Assembly: GCA_002633005.1 (NCBI GenBank)
Contig: NMRA01000550.1
Location: 222,328-286,327 of the forward strand
From: Phoronis australis
Taxonomy: Eukaryota; Phoronida; Phoronidae
DNA: 64,000 nucleotides
Direction: 5' to 3'
Under the pieces are notes generated by a model. It did no database searches. It worked only from the letters and a program-made list of their open reading frames with translations, and was not told the DNA's origin. Below are positions 28,401-43,400 of this stretch, in pieces. The translations under genes and the position numbers were made by a program. The stretch's first letter is position 1. Every line of letters begins with the position of its first letter.

Positions 28401-31400
28401 ATTTCAGTCTTAAGTCATGTTCATGAAAAAGACCCCTGGCGCCACCTAAGAGTAACATTAGCATCCAGTGTTGGGATTATTTCAGACAATTTTAAAATGA
28501 GAAAGAACAGCTATGTCTCTACATGTCATCAGAGAGGGAGTTGACATCAGTGGAGTTGTCCACTGACACAAAGCACAGCACTGTGAACTTTTCCACACAG
28601 ACAGACTGTTTATAAACAAAAGCACCCACACAGTTTGCGAGATGTCAATCTTAAGCAATAGATGTCAGGGCTGTTTGCAGTGGATAACCACAGAGCACTA
28701 AGTCACAAATAGAAAGAACTAAGGCGTGGTGCTTTTGTCAGATAAGAAGCAAGGTAGATCTTTGTCCAACTGACGTGTATGTCAGGGCTGGATCGTCGAT
28801 TCCATTCATCCAAGAAAACTATTAAGAAAACTCACAATTCCATTTCACAAACCAAGATTTCTTGGTGCAAGTACCTTGCGAGGTGCCTCACCTTACATAA
28901 TGCATTTCTTGGTGCAAGTACCTTGCGAGGTGCCTCACCTTACATAATGCATTTCTTGGTGCAAGTACCTTGCGAGGTGCCTCACCTTACATAATGCATT
29001 TCTTGGTGCAAGTACCTTGCGAGGTGCCTCACCTTACATAATGCATTTCTTGGTGCAAGTACCTTGCGAGGTGCCTCACCTTACATAATGCATCCCAGGT
29101 TAGTGCACGGACGTCAGTGGAGATGGGGCAAAAAATCACCTTGCTTCTTTTAAAAAATCACCTTGCTTCTTTTAAAAAATCACCTTGCTTCTTTTCTGGT
29201 AAAACGTCTATTTAAGGCGACCACTCACAGCAGGGAGGAACACAGTGTGCTTCGTGTCTTTCCGTGTTCTAGTTTTTACAGACAGGAATTAGTTCAGCCA
29301 CTGAAACACTTGTGCTCAAGTACTATAATATTTCATCAATTTTGAACAAAAATAATTTCCAAAATTGTAACTTTTTTAATTTTAAACATTGCTGTGAATA
29401 CCCACAAATTTTTTCAAATTATTGTTTGGTGATAGCTATGGCGCAGACGCTGAACATGGAAAAGCATACAGTCATGTCTTTCAGAGAAAAACGATAAAAT
29501 GAAACTTCATTTGTCCGCCATATTGTGGAGATTTTGCGCTAAACAGGCGAATATTTACTGACTACACAAGGCATCTAACTATTTGTGAATTAGAGGCCCA
29601 CTGAATTAGAAAACCATACTGTGAATGTGAAGAGTAGACTAATGAGGACTACATTCAGCCTAGACACGGCTGGATATACTATCTTGGACGGAATGATTGG
29701 ATGGATGAAGATTAGGGAATACACCTAGACACATCTCTGTAGAGAGAGAAACAGCTTGGAAATCTGACAGGAGAAACAACAAAATTGAATTCACGATTCA
29801 CGATTTAAGGCAAACAAAAGAGTTGAAATCACGGTATGCAAATGTTTTGTAATTAATGGTAATAAGACTTTTGTAATTAATTGTAGTACAGAAAGTTTCA
29901 TGAAAGACGTCTAGAAGAATTGAAGTTAGCAATCCATTTTATCGCATTTTCAACAAAATGTGTTTAAAAATCTGCCAGCCATCCAAGTAATTAATCAAGA
30001 CAATAGATAATGTCTTCCACACACACTTTGACCCCCAAACACATTCCTCACTGCAGATGCCAAAGACTGGCCACTGATTCAGTGCAAGGGTTATATTCTC
30101 GACCACTGGCCTTTGAAGTACAGAGACAATGGGTCATGCAGACAGTGTGTTGACATAGGTGGTAGAGAGACAGGGAACTAATTAGAGCCCTGTGTGAACT
30201 GGTTAGGAAACTGGGGTGAACAGGGCATGTGGGCAGAGGGGTGTGGTCACACGCCCAAGGGCATGAGGCTACAGATGGGCAGCAAGCACACTAGATCAAG
30301 GTCAGCGGGTGAGAATGACCATGTGCAGTGTCGCATGTATGCAGCAGTGACTGTTTATTGAAAATGAGCAAAAAAAGTGATCATGAGGAGGGTCATACAG
30401 TAAAGCGACCATGAGGAGGGTCGTACAGTAAAGTGACCATGAGGAGGGTCATACAGTAAAGTGACCATGAGGAGAGTCATACAGTAAAGTGACCATCAGG
30501 AGGGTTGTACAATAAATGACCATGAAGAGGGTCATACAGTAAAGTGACCATGAGGAGGGTCGTACAGTAAAGTGACCATGAGGAGGGTCGTTCAGTAAAG
30601 TGACCATGAGGAGGGTCATACAGTAGTGACCATGAAGAGGGTCATACAGTAAAGTGACCATGAGGAGGGTCCTACAGTAAAGTGACCATGAGGAGGGTTG
30701 TACAGTAAAGTGACCATGAGGAGGGTTGTACAGTGCAAGTTTATTTAAAATGAGCAAAAAGGCACTCACAATGAAATAAGGTCAACAATGAAGTCTCATT
30801 AGTGTCAGAAAACAATATGTTAATGAACTGTGCACTGTGCAAAGCAAAAAGGTTAACTATAATTCTCAATGAGGATAAGCAATTTCATAGTTGATCTATA
30901 ACTTCCTCAATACCTAGTTGAAACGTCAGAAAAAAGGCTGCCACAAGTGTGTTTCAGAACACTTCTAGTTGGAAAGGAGAGACAAGCTACTTGTTCACAA
31001 AACGCACCATTTCAACTTAGCAAGACGTCACATTTCAACACAAGGAATGGTGGCAAACATCGCTGGCTTTGAAATGATGAATTTTGTTACATTTAACGAA
31101 CAGTATGAGTAACCATTACAACATGGAACGCTAAGAATGACATCTCAACAACCAGAGACAGACTACGATCCTCCCCTTTACATTGTCTTGGATGTCCATA
31201 GCGACATCTTAACAACCACAGACGCACTACATCCCTCCCCTTTATAACATTCTGGACGTCCATTATTTCACCCACTCCACTTACCACATTTTTCTCGTTA
31301 GACTGACCCTCGTGAGGAACACAGCGGGAGGCATGACCATAGCATGAGCAGCTCCCCCTGACGACCATCTCATACATCGAGTAGTAGTACTTCTCCAGTA

Positions 31401-34400
31401 TCTCGGGTCTACTGTCCAACAGTACATCACCTACACACGCACACACAAACACGCAAGGTTCGTAAAGCTGCATACAATGATAATTGGGTTAAAATCTCAA
31501 ACTTCACATGGTTAGTGACAGCCAATATTGTCGTGAAAGCAATCTCAAATATCATTTGTTCCAGGAAACATTACAAATGCTAATCCGTTGCAATAGTTCC
31601 AGAAAGTTTACACCAAAACAGAGGCTTTTCAATAAGGTACTGGGTGTGGTTTTAAATTTTTCACAAACCTATACAGCTCGTAATGAAGATACTGCTCATG
31701 TATACACCACATCACCTGATTAACAAACCAAATGAAAGCGCTCTGAGGAGCGAAACTTGGCGAAATTAACCAAAAAAAACACGTTCGAGAGGACGAGAAA
31801 AGACGACGACAGAGATGATGACGAAGATGACAGCTATGACGACGATGGTGGCGATAATGGACAACCCTAGTTATGATATCATTCATATAACAAACGTAGA
31901 GGTCAGAAATCACTAAGAAATAGGCTACAGTCTTGAGCGACACTTGGCGAAATTAACTGAAGAAAAGACGACGTCGGAGATGATAACGAAGATGACGAAT
32001 ATGATGATGGTGGTGGCCATGATGAACAACATCATAACATTCATATGACGAATTTAGATGTCATAAATCATTAAGAAATAGGCTGCGGTCTAGTTCAATA
32101 GAAGCTAAACCAACCTGAATGCAGCAAGAGCGCTAAACAAAGGAGCAGCGTTATCACAAAATCTCAAATAACTCGAAAAGTAGACGTCGTAGAGAAAAAT
32201 GGAAAGCATAGTCTGAAAGCCCGTTCAAAATTCTATCTAAACTGATGGTATCGCCTAATTCCGTAAATTTTTCGAAAAAAATGAAATTTTGCGTTTTTTT
32301 TTAAGAATTTCAAACTCAAATAACTCGAAAACGGTAAGTCTGAGAAAAAAATTGTTACAGGCCATTTGAAAGATAATACTTCAAAGAATCTACATGCAAA
32401 AAATCACGTCTTTTTCTCTTCCCGTTTAAAATCGCACTCCAGACGACTGAAAAAGGATCAACATGCGCCATATCCGCCATCTTGAATGCAACTTCCGGTT
32501 TTTTGGCTTTGTATAATAGCATGTTACAAGAAACTAATACTTGTAAAAATTCGAAGGAATTGGTCTCATAATGCGCCCTCTAGAGGAGAAAACGTTTTTA
32601 AGCCAAAATCGAGGTGCGCATGCGNNNNNNNNNNNNNNNNNNNNNNNNNNNNNNNNNNNNNNNNNNNNNNNNTTAGATGTCATAAATCAATAAGAAATAG
32701 GCTACAGTCTAGTTCAATAGAAGATATACCAACATCAATGCAGCAAGAGCGCTCAACAAAGGAACAGCGTTATCAGAAAATCTCAAATAACTCGAAAAGT
32801 AGACGTCCTAGCGAAAAATGGAAAACATCTTCTGAAAGCCCGTCCAAAATTCTATCTATACTGATGGTATCGCCTAATTCCGTAAATTTTTCGAAAAAAA
32901 TGAAATTTTGAGTTTTTTTAAAGAAATTCAAAGTCAAATAACTCGAAAACGGTAATTCTGAAAAAAAATTGTTACAGGCCATTTGAAAGAATATACTTCA
33001 AAGAATCTACATGCAAAAAATCACGTCTTTTTCTCTTCCCGTTTAAAATTGCACTCCAGACGACTGAAAATGGGTCAACATGCGACAGATCCGCCATCTT
33101 GAAAGCAACTTCCGGTTTTTTGGCTTTGAATAATAGCATGTTACAAGAAACAAATACCTGTAAAAATTCGAAGGAATTGGTCTTATAATACGCCCTCTTG
33201 AGGAGAAAACGTTTTTAGGCCAAAATCGAGGTGCACATGCGCGATCGCCGATATTTCCGCCATCTTTAACCGGAAGTAAACAATTTCAGGTATACTTATA
33301 GCAAACTTCCAGCCCATTTACTGTGCCGATTCTTAGCCTTTTACGTAAAAAATTGTAGCCTCCAGAAGCATTTGAACCCTTAAATGGAAACAAAATGGCC
33401 GCCAAGGCCGCCATCTTGGATCCGATTTTGACGAAAAACAATAGGCTTCCAGTACTTCCGGAAGTACGTGTTATGTGTAAATTTCGTGATGATCGGACGA
33501 AAATTGCGACCAGTATCGTGCGAACAAACAAAAAAAAAAAAAAAAACTTAGTGGAAGAGCAACATACTTGGCGAAATTTATTTCTCCAAGTAATTAACTG
33601 ATTAAACTATATTTTTAACTTGTGCCTATTCGATAGTATTTTCACAGTGTATGGTACTTCCTCATTAATTAAGCACACAATACAACTGACAAAAGAAGTT
33701 CTATTTCGTCAAATTTCTCCTTAAAAATTGTTTGCAATGTCTAGATGTCATGAAACAGCATTCGGTAAATTGAGCCACCAATGTTTCTATCAAGGTTATC
33801 AGTTTTTGAATGAAAATGGCAATTTTGACAATATTATTTTGCTGCAAAATAGGCAATAGCCGGATAAAACGTGCCCGAAGTTTAAGAACCAGTTTGATGC
33901 CCGTTATTCAGAGGAGAAAACTCAGGGTTCTCAAAATTTGGGCACGTTATATCCGGCCATTACTGCAAATTGAGTAGAGAACTACCATAGCAGAATCAAC
34001 TAAGAACATTTACATTATTGAGCACCTTTGATGTTTATTTGTGTTCCATCTGTGGGGAGTTACACATGCGCGCATACAGGGGGAGATCGGGGTTGGCAAT
34101 GTGGGCAAAAAAGTCCGCCTCAGAGAAACAAAAACTCCGAAAAAAAGAAGATAACGAGACAGAAGTCCACTAAAAAGTAAGAAACTAACAAAATTCGATG
34201 AATGCACAATTCATAGCTCTGAACGTACCCCATGAATCTTAATAAAAGGTTCACATTTTCAAAAATTCGAGCTTCCATTGTTTACGGCTGGGTGTGTGTA
34301 TGCTACACTAACCTAGTGTGTGAAGTTCGGTGAAGTTAACTCTAAGGTTGGTCAGTTTGAGTAGATCTTGCACTTCTGGACTGTAGGGGTCTCTGACTTC

Positions 34401-37400
34401 GATACTTGGAGGTAACACCCGGAAGATTACCTAGAAATGGTCAGTGAGGGTATATTTGGAGCAGTACACAGGACAATGGTTGAGAGCCGATATATACGTA
34501 TACTTCCACATGTCACACGTTTTTGCGTCATAGGCAAGGATGTCAAGAATACGAGTAGTACTTCAAATACAAATTTTGCAGTCAATCTTTTACATTGCAA
34601 TTGTTGATCATTTCAATATAATTGTAGTATCAAAGTCATAACTGAGTATATGTTCATCAAATAATATCTGACGTTGTCCACTCCCATGTCCACTAAGTGC
34701 CTTACCTCACCGCCACTAGATGGCGCCACAGCAGAGTATTTCTCCTCGCAGATGACATCCTTTATGTTACGCACTGGGCCCAGCGGGATGCCTGGAAAAC
34801 TGCGTCGGCAATTTTGGGCAAAGTAGCGATAAATCTTCCAGGTGTCGCCAAAGTCATACGACCTTTCCACGAACATGGCTTTGGGTCTGAATGTTTTGAA
34901 GGTCATCACAAGATGAGTGAAGTGGAATTCCGCCTCCAGGTTCAACTGTATCGACACGTTGTGCACACCATTCTCCGCCTGCCACCATGTTTTGGAACGT
35001 GTCTCGCCAAACCTGCGCACTATATTCTCAACAGGGTGCCGGTTTCGTATCGACACATCATCACATATAAAGCATTTTTTCTTATCGTGTAAGTCACTGA
35101 TGACACAGTACTGTTGAGGCTTCTTCAAGCCGCAGGTAGAGGTCGCCCGAAGGCGATTCTTGCGGCCTATAAGTAGGTCACCAGTCTCAGGGTAACAACT
35201 GCTCCCAACACACTCATCCGAGCCTGGTCCTTCCTGTGAGGTTATAGCTGAAACGTCAACAAAGAATGGTATTCAATGAACACGCAAACATAATCAACTA
35301 CCCGCAACCACTTATGGAGTCAGCGACGTTTTAGACAAAACTCTATATAGCAGGCCTGCCCATGAAACTGTCAGCTACCACTGTTAACATGTATCAGTGT
35401 ATTAGTGCTCAACACTCGTCCAACGATGGGTGAAATAATCGCTGAGCCAAATCAATGACAATTATATTTTTACCACGTCGTGGAAATGTAAAATCTTTCC
35501 CCAAATATAGAGAAAAAACAATACAGAGGTTGGTATATATAGATCGAATGTCAATAAATTCTAGAACTCGAAACTAGAGGGTACATTGCTCATAAATATT
35601 GATTTGCTCAACACTACACCTGAAGGCCATAGATCGTGTAATCCCAACAATTTTCCAACTAATTTTCCAATTTCCAAGAGTGATAAGGTTTCTGCTGAAA
35701 TTATGACATACTGTGTTATCGAAACCATAAACCAAACATACATGGCAGCCCAAGTCCCGGGTGACATCTACAGGACATCAATTATCAATCAGAATTGAAA
35801 TAAGGTTTAGTAAACTTTATCACGAGTGTGTAAAGAATGGAAAGCAAATATTTTAAACCACATCAGACAAGGTATAACTGATCCATTGTTTGCAAAAACT
35901 ATCCTGTATTTGCCCAACTGAAAAGAACAAATGAAACTCAGATGTTTTAAGAATTTTAACCCAGTCAGTGTGACTGAGTCAACTGACACTTTTTTGTTCA
36001 ATTAGACATGAAAAATTGGATTTCTTGAGCACAGAGACTTCTCACAGCCTAACCAGGTGTAAAGTATAATTACCACGTTAGTCGTGTCCACACAGATACT
36101 GGCCCTAGAGCAAAATTTGCACACATAAAGCTGTATACCCCCCTGTAAACAGTCTAAAATTGAATTATGCATTTACTCTATTTGCAACCAGTCTAATATT
36201 ACTGAGATAGAATCATAATTTTCAAATTCACGGTTTTGCGGTTGGCCAACTGTAACAGAACTCTGCAGTGTTTTCTTGACTCATTGACGGTTTCGATGTT
36301 CTTGTTGGTGACGGAAATAGAATACTAATATCACGGTAAAAATTATAAGATATTATAAAAGGCTCAATTCGATTTCTGTTTTTAGTCAGCTAAACACGAC
36401 GAAATACAGCTTTAAGAAACCTGTCTGGGCCAACAGCACCAAGTATGGAGTACAAAATCCAAAAAATTGGCCGACAATCAAGCACTAAGTCTGCTTTGGC
36501 AATGAATCGAGGAGACTGCCCATTGGTGCAGGAGGCATGGTTTTTAACAAGGAGACTGAACTTGATATTAACTGAAGGCTTGCAACAGATGGATAATTAT
36601 TTTACAGCTCAGCCATTAGAATAGACTAATGAACAAGAATGTTATAAATCTGGCATAGAACACAGCCAGAGCCAGACATTACACTGAGCCTTTATAGGCA
36701 ATCAGGATGAACTGTCTGTTATAAACCACTCAACACAAGGAGGGTGAACAGATGTGTTGCTTAAACAAATATGACAGACTTTTTAAATAATCAACTGCAA
36801 ACTGTCAGCTTGGGTCAACATTTTGACAGGGCATTGAGACTGACCACAGGGAAGGAAATGACAAGGATTTCTGTCACTGACTCAATGGGATGGGAACTTG
36901 AAATTCACTAGGTGGCGCCAGTGTAGCACGGGCTCTTCCAATAGAACTGCATGCAATCAAGTAGTCACATGGTATCCTCATGACGCCCAGCATGAAGTCA
37001 CACAACAGCCACTTAAGGATAAATAAAGGGAGGGGAGTTGTGCTAACAGACTTGTGCCCAGTTGCATGAAACAGTCCCAAATAAGGACTCAACTAAGTTC
37101 CCTAAATCTACTGCGTATTTGAAGGTTTGTGAAAACACTGATTGTCCTTTCCTATGCAGTTTGAGTCTCGTTACTAAGTCCATTTTGTCTTTGATACAAA
37201 TCAAGGGTGAATTCTACATTGATTTCTCGATATTATTGAAAATAACACCAATAATTTAAGGACTAAGTCCCTAATTATTTTGATTGAATTAAGGGCTCAG
37301 TTTTTAGCTACATAATTAGAAACCGTCATTTAGTTAAAGAGGAGAGCACAATAAAGATAAAACGATAGAAAAACCATTACATCTGTGACTAAAGAACAAC

Positions 37401-40400
37401 ACAAATACACAAAAGATTTAGGGAACTTGGTTGAGTCCCTATTTGGAACTGTTTCACGCAACCAACCACTGGTGAGCAACAAGGGAACAGTGGTACAGTG
37501 AACATTAACAGCTGAACACTGCCAAGTGAACTGACTCGCATAATTGGGTGTGTGTGCCTTGGATTACAGGCACAAGAACAGCTGAAATCAACAACAGATG
37601 GTCGGAACAAGTGGTAGTGCCTTTTCTTTTTTTACATCGAAGCAAAAATGATGTCAAACCGAGTTCAAGTAAAGCGGCCATGACACCATGAGTGTTCCAA
37701 CTGTGTACAATTTTGGACAGGGAAACTTGGCTGAAATACAGATACAGATGTATTCGTGGCCAAGTTTGCAAAGTCAATCCTCGTCGGAAAAAGAAAAGAA
37801 GCGAAAGACGTCTCTAATACACGGCGACACTTGTTTCACCTGTGCCAAGGTCAAAAGTCATAACAGGTAAACTGAAGCCAGGACACCAAGTTGCACACCC
37901 ATTCATAACTCACTCAGTTCAGGGTCAAAACACTAAATTATCCTTAGCAGACACTTATATTAGACGAAGCATATAGTACCCCTAGTCACTGTCATTAATA
38001 CATCAATCTCATAGATAAGACCAGTCCTTTCATAAAAGGCAATGAGGTCTGTACATGAGGTCTATACCCGCTGCCCAGATTAGACAGATAGCAGAAGGCT
38101 TGTTGCCTTGTTCTAATCATCATAATATTTCATCATTAGTCAAGACAAGAGACCAACAATTTGTCAGCAAATTGGACATTGAAAAGTTCATTGGTCAATA
38201 ATTCCAATGTCGGTGGAAATCTGTGGCCATGTGTGCTGGGTCTGGTAATCTCAAAGAGAGGTCAAGATAGCACCTGTCTGCCCCGCCTACGCAGTGTAAA
38301 CAGAGAACAGAGTGCAGAGGCCAGGCAGAGGAGTGCAGGCTGGGACAAATACCAAAGACACATGATCAGGGCAGGGAAAGAGAAGGGACCAGGAAATGCC
38401 AAGTACTCTGGAATGTTGTCAACTCTCTCTTGGTCATGTTTAGCAACCAACACACAACACACTAGAACTGCACTGGTTATAAGAAACACAGTGCCATCTG
38501 TTATGCATTAACAGAATGACGTGGTCATGTCATAAACCAGCCAAGTGGAACAGGTCACACAATTTATACTACTGTCCCCTTTTAAGACAACTTTTACTTA
38601 ATGATTACATAACGAAAGTTAAAACCAACAATTACAGATAGTTGATAAAATAAGTGACCACCAAGCACACTTTAGTTGAGCCAACAAAGCACAAGAGATA
38701 AGTGTCGTGTTATGTAATCGAATATCTGAACAAACTTGGCATTGTCAGAGTTCACTGACTCAGTGTTTTATTTTGGATGACACTCACCCTTCAGTTCGTG
38801 TAAATTAGCAATTGTTACTTTATTCATAAATCACTTACAGATGTTTTACATAAAAGTAAAGTTTTATCACTAAGTGCAGATGGTATTTTACATACAATGC
38901 AAGCTTTATTCCAAGGTAAACAAGGTGTACCTCACCAAGCATCCACCATTAACAAAGTTTTTGAACTAAATTGTCCCATCTAACATGTGATAGTCATTAA
39001 CTATCACCAATCTAAAAGACTCATTTCAATGCATTGAATTTAAAGCCTAATTGCGGCAATGAGAATCAACATGCCCACTGTTAATAGTATGCAGCCCTCT
39101 GAAACTATGGTGTTTTTGTTTAATTGGCCACTTCTAAGCTGTGTTCTAAATTAAGACCGTGAATCACAGCACAATACACCCAGTGTAAGTAGCAGTTCAG
39201 GGCTTCTCCTATTCTGAGACTGATAAAATTACTGGACCACTGACAATAAACACTTATAGAGCCCAGTGTTGTTTTTAGCCTAGAACTGTCTTACTAAAAT
39301 ATGTATGATAACAAAATACAAATAGGGTCACCCACTTAGAGCACAATGTTTGGTTAACTTGTCTTGCCAAACAAATGTGACCAGAAGACATGAACACAGA
39401 CAGTTTCTCATTGCACTTGTGGTACTGTTTACTGTTATATCTGATTTGTTTCATATGGTCAGATTGAGCAAGGGGTCGGATTGTGTGTGTGTGTGGGGAG
39501 AGGGGGGGTCAAAACAAAGAGGTGCCAGCCAATAAGGAATTTGTCAATATTATATCTGATGCTTGCTTAATTTACAGCCAAGAGGCATTTTTGTCATGTC
39601 AAAGAATTAAGTGGACAATCACTAGGGTATTCTCCATTACACAAAAATCAAACTCAAGACATTTATGAACTGTCCATGTTCATTCTATGGAGGATTTCTA
39701 TCTAAAGCTGATGAATCAACATTGAACTGGTGTTAAATGTACAAAATGTGCTTTAATTAACAAATGACTAATTTCTCATATTGTTTCTTCACTCGGCACA
39801 ACTGCCAAATTCCATGAGGCAAAATTCAAATTGCGATGATGAGTTAAACATAGGCTATATGGCAAACACTAAATGAATAAAGTATTGCTCAATGACACCA
39901 GATACCAGTATGTATATACCAACGGTACTTTCCACTGCAGCTGAACAGCTAAAACTAAAGGAAATGGCCTGCTGTGCATCACCGTGGCAACAGTCTGCTA
40001 TCTTGGGATGCTTTCTTGTGACAGTTTAACTCAAAACAACTGAAATAAATCCTCAATTCACAATCCAGATTTTTCCGAATGTTTAGGAAAACAAGTTGCA
40101 GTAACCAGAAAATGAACTATAAGATCAAGGGTCTATTTTTCTAAGCCCTCAAAACAGTCTGTGGTCAACCCAAAGGGTGATCTGCGTATTGGTTTCACAT
40201 CTCGGTCCATGTTTTGTCTCCAAATCGGCCCACAGCTGTATAAGCACACAAAGCATGTCCACCAACACACTGTCATGAACATCCAATAACAAACCATGGC
40301 AGAGATGACACACCTGTGCCGAACAAGCAGTCACAGGCCAAGAGGGAGCACTCTCAATCATGTAGCAGATGAAAGAAAGGGGGGGGTATTTGTGCTGCGT

Positions 40401-43400
40401 CACACTTGTCACCTTCTCACAGTGTCAACACTGTCATTTATGAATTGTGAGCTAACGCACCCAATAAATCTACTTAAGTTAAAGGGGCAATTTGCCACTG
40501 TTTCAGTGTTGAATGTTCCTGAAGCCCTTCAGTGGTTACCAACATTACCAAGCTCATCTAATCTTGACTTGCTGTCTAATAAGCCTGTAACAGGCTACAA
40601 CAATAAAAATTCTCAAGTCTACGGTTGGCAAATTCCCAAGTCAACGGTAGGCAAACCCCAATAAACTTTGAACTATTTTCTTGAATTACTGATGGCTTTT
40701 AATAGAAATAGAATCCTATCACAGAACGGAATGTTACGAAACCAATTTAGGAGAGTAAAAAGCCTAATTCGATTTAAATCTTGTAGCCAGTTACAAGACA
40801 AAACATATCTTTCATCTGCCCTTTTTGCAACCCCTCCAGAGAAAATCAAGACTTAAAAGCAGAGAGTAAAAGGTTAACTCAACTCAAATTTCAGAGATGC
40901 TGAATGGAGTTATTCAAGTTTCAAGAGAATACATCACAGGCATCGTGGTTTCACCAGTAGCTGGTATATGTCCTTTGTCCGTTTATTGGATATATAACCA
41001 AATAATAAAGAAAATAAATGAGAATCCATCGCCATGACAGGTAGGTGAGCTATGGTCCTTTGATGGGAGGAAGGTGATAGCATTCAAGGCCAGAGTACCA
41101 TTAGGGTGGTATATTTGATTATAATGTTGTGAGTAAGGGCCAATATTGACCTAACCACCCAAAGTTGTGTAATGTGCCATTGAGAGCTCCTGGGCATAAA
41201 TACACAGGGGGATAATGCATGACTTCAGGGTTATTGAGAACGAACTGCACAGCCTCAGGTAATGGCACAAGAGGCCAGCACAATATATCCTCCACTGTAG
41301 AGTGCACTGGGCTGGAATTGACAGCCTTATAGTGCAGAGGGGCTTAAGTGGCACAATATTTGTAAAGTAAAAGGGAAAAATCATATTTGTATAAATTGTT
41401 ATCCTTAATAGGAATATGATCTGCATGTTTTCCACAATGTATATCAGTGCTCATTGCAGTTCCGTAGAGCCCAATTACAGTAAAAATTCTTCAGTTTGGG
41501 ACAAAAACAACACTCGAATTTCATTTGTCCGCCATATTGAATTGTCTCATTTGTCAGTCCTAAATTGGTGAGATTTTGCCATAGGCCAAGTACATCACTT
41601 TGGAATGTTGCACGCATAATTAATTAGTGACAGGATAACAGCAATTGGCTCTTACAACTGTGACAAGATGAGTGCAACAACACAGAATATTAAGAAATGA
41701 AATGAAATGAGCAGCGCTCACAGATACGCAAACCGACTTTCACATGAGGCTATGTCAAAGAAGATTTCAAATAAATCTTCCCCCTGAGCGTTGCTTATAC
41801 CCTGTGTTGGAGTGCCCTCCCCACCCCCCAGTTGTCACAGTCAAGACAGTGATCCTCAGGCAATCTTACCATGACACCATGACACATGACCTCTTGGCGC
41901 AAAAATAGATGCACAAACTTAACATCTCTATACAGCCCTGAGCACTCACACCGCAGCTCAATACTCACTCCCCTACACTATGATAACCCCTAGAGCAATA
42001 CTCAGTCCCCTACATTATGGCCCCCTGCCCAATACTCACTACCCTACACTATGATAACCCCTAGAGCAATACTCAGTCCCCTACCTTATGGCCCCCTGCC
42101 CAATACTCATTCCCCTACACTATAACGCCTAGAGCAATTCTCAGTCCCTTACCTCATGCCCCCCCCACTCAATACTCACTCCTTGCTATTGTCAACTGAT
42201 CTTACTACAATTGGGTATAAAAACATGCACTGTAAATATTATCTCACTCTTCTAAACACATCTTATGGCTTAGTTCACAAAATCACATAGTTCTGACAGT
42301 ATGCAGCCCAACCTATTATACCATTACCTGACACCAATAACCTGAGAACACCATTACACTAGATGGTACATTAGTTTAGGAAAATACAACAGAAATCCCC
42401 CATAGTGAACTGTTTAGTCACCTCTCCAGAAACTAGGCAGGTGATGGCAGACAGTCATATAGGCAATGGTGATGGTACACTAATATTAAAACAATTTCAA
42501 AAAATTCACAAAATCAATCTTAGCCATTTCCATAACACGAATTGTGTGAATATTTTTGACAGCTAAGGTCTCTATAGCTTATATAGAAATCTTGCACATG
42601 TGGTCTGTGAGTAGGGGTGCACTGACTGACCTCAAGGTTGTGAGGTCTCAAGATGTGACCATTCCCACAGGCATGAGTGCCTCTACTGTTTTTCAAACTG
42701 TCATTATCAGTAGTCTTTGTCATAGAATCTTAGAACCACGCAAAGGAGAGTGAATTTCCATCAATTCACACAAAAATAGGTTGCTCAGAGGAAGAGTCAA
42801 ACAAAATGTTCCTGTGTAACACAATGCTTTTAACAAAGAATCTAACAGGCACACTCTAATATCGGTTTCCACATACACTGGTGTTATCAAACTAGTCCCC
42901 AGGTGATCCCTGACTAAGCCTCATTTTTCAGAATGTATGCCTTGTATTTTGTCACAGATAATTTACAGTGAATGAAAGTCCAGGATGTCAGCTAGCTGTG
43001 AACCAATAAAAGACCATTCAGTTGCTCACACTTAACACAGGCAAGCTACATCAGGTTACACTTGACCAGTTCACAAAAGGTTGTGAAGGGTTTAACTAAC
43101 CTGTAATCACTTGTAAGTTGTATAGAACTACTACTCCTATACAATCACAAAAGTAGCTCTGATTATGTTGAGAGATATACAACATTCACTGACAACTAGG
43201 CACATATAAACCTGATGATGTCAAGAGTCAGACTTAGAGAACATAAATTTTGGAAATGCAGAAAGTTTATTCTGGTGGCAACAGAGTAAATGTTCTAAGC
43301 CTGCACACTAGTTTTAGGATATTCTCAACAACTTGGTATCTGACACAGTGAATGCTTGAAAATATACTTTGGAAAAAATGTAGTAATAACCCAAAGGTAC

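Larger units (their letters stand above)
25726..31284 (-). other. Intron 4 (5.56 kb)
   Basis: Repeat-rich and without exons. It contains an inverted-repeat element at 27441-27694, a second family at about 28062-28435, minisatellites at 28174-28330, 28861-29091, 29138-29196 and 30372-30735, and a 21-bp doublet near 26095-26136. The remainder is AT-rich. Confidence 0.75.
31431..34312 (-). other. Intron 3, with assembly gap
   Basis: Contains a tandem segmental repeat of about 0.6 kb on either side of a 48-base N run, an inverted-repeat element at 33852-33964, and a poly-A stretch near 33531. No exon. Confidence 0.75.

Noticed and set aside
28861-29196. Regular direct repeats considered as a CRISPR-like array
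   Set aside because: Units are contiguous with no unique spacers, in a eukaryotic intron; plain minisatellite.
30449-30769. Minus-strand frame of [13 protein letters not shown]-type repeats
   Set aside because: Translation of the 28-bp intronic minisatellite; frame changes at unit-length variants and no splice or laminin match.
32486-32911. Plus-strand frame reading through the N gap
   Set aside because: Continuity across unknown bases is meaningless and both sides are copies of a non-coding repeat.
34697-35092. 131-residue plus-strand open frame
   Set aside because: Antisense shadow of the LN-domain exon, whose minus-strand translation is unambiguous.
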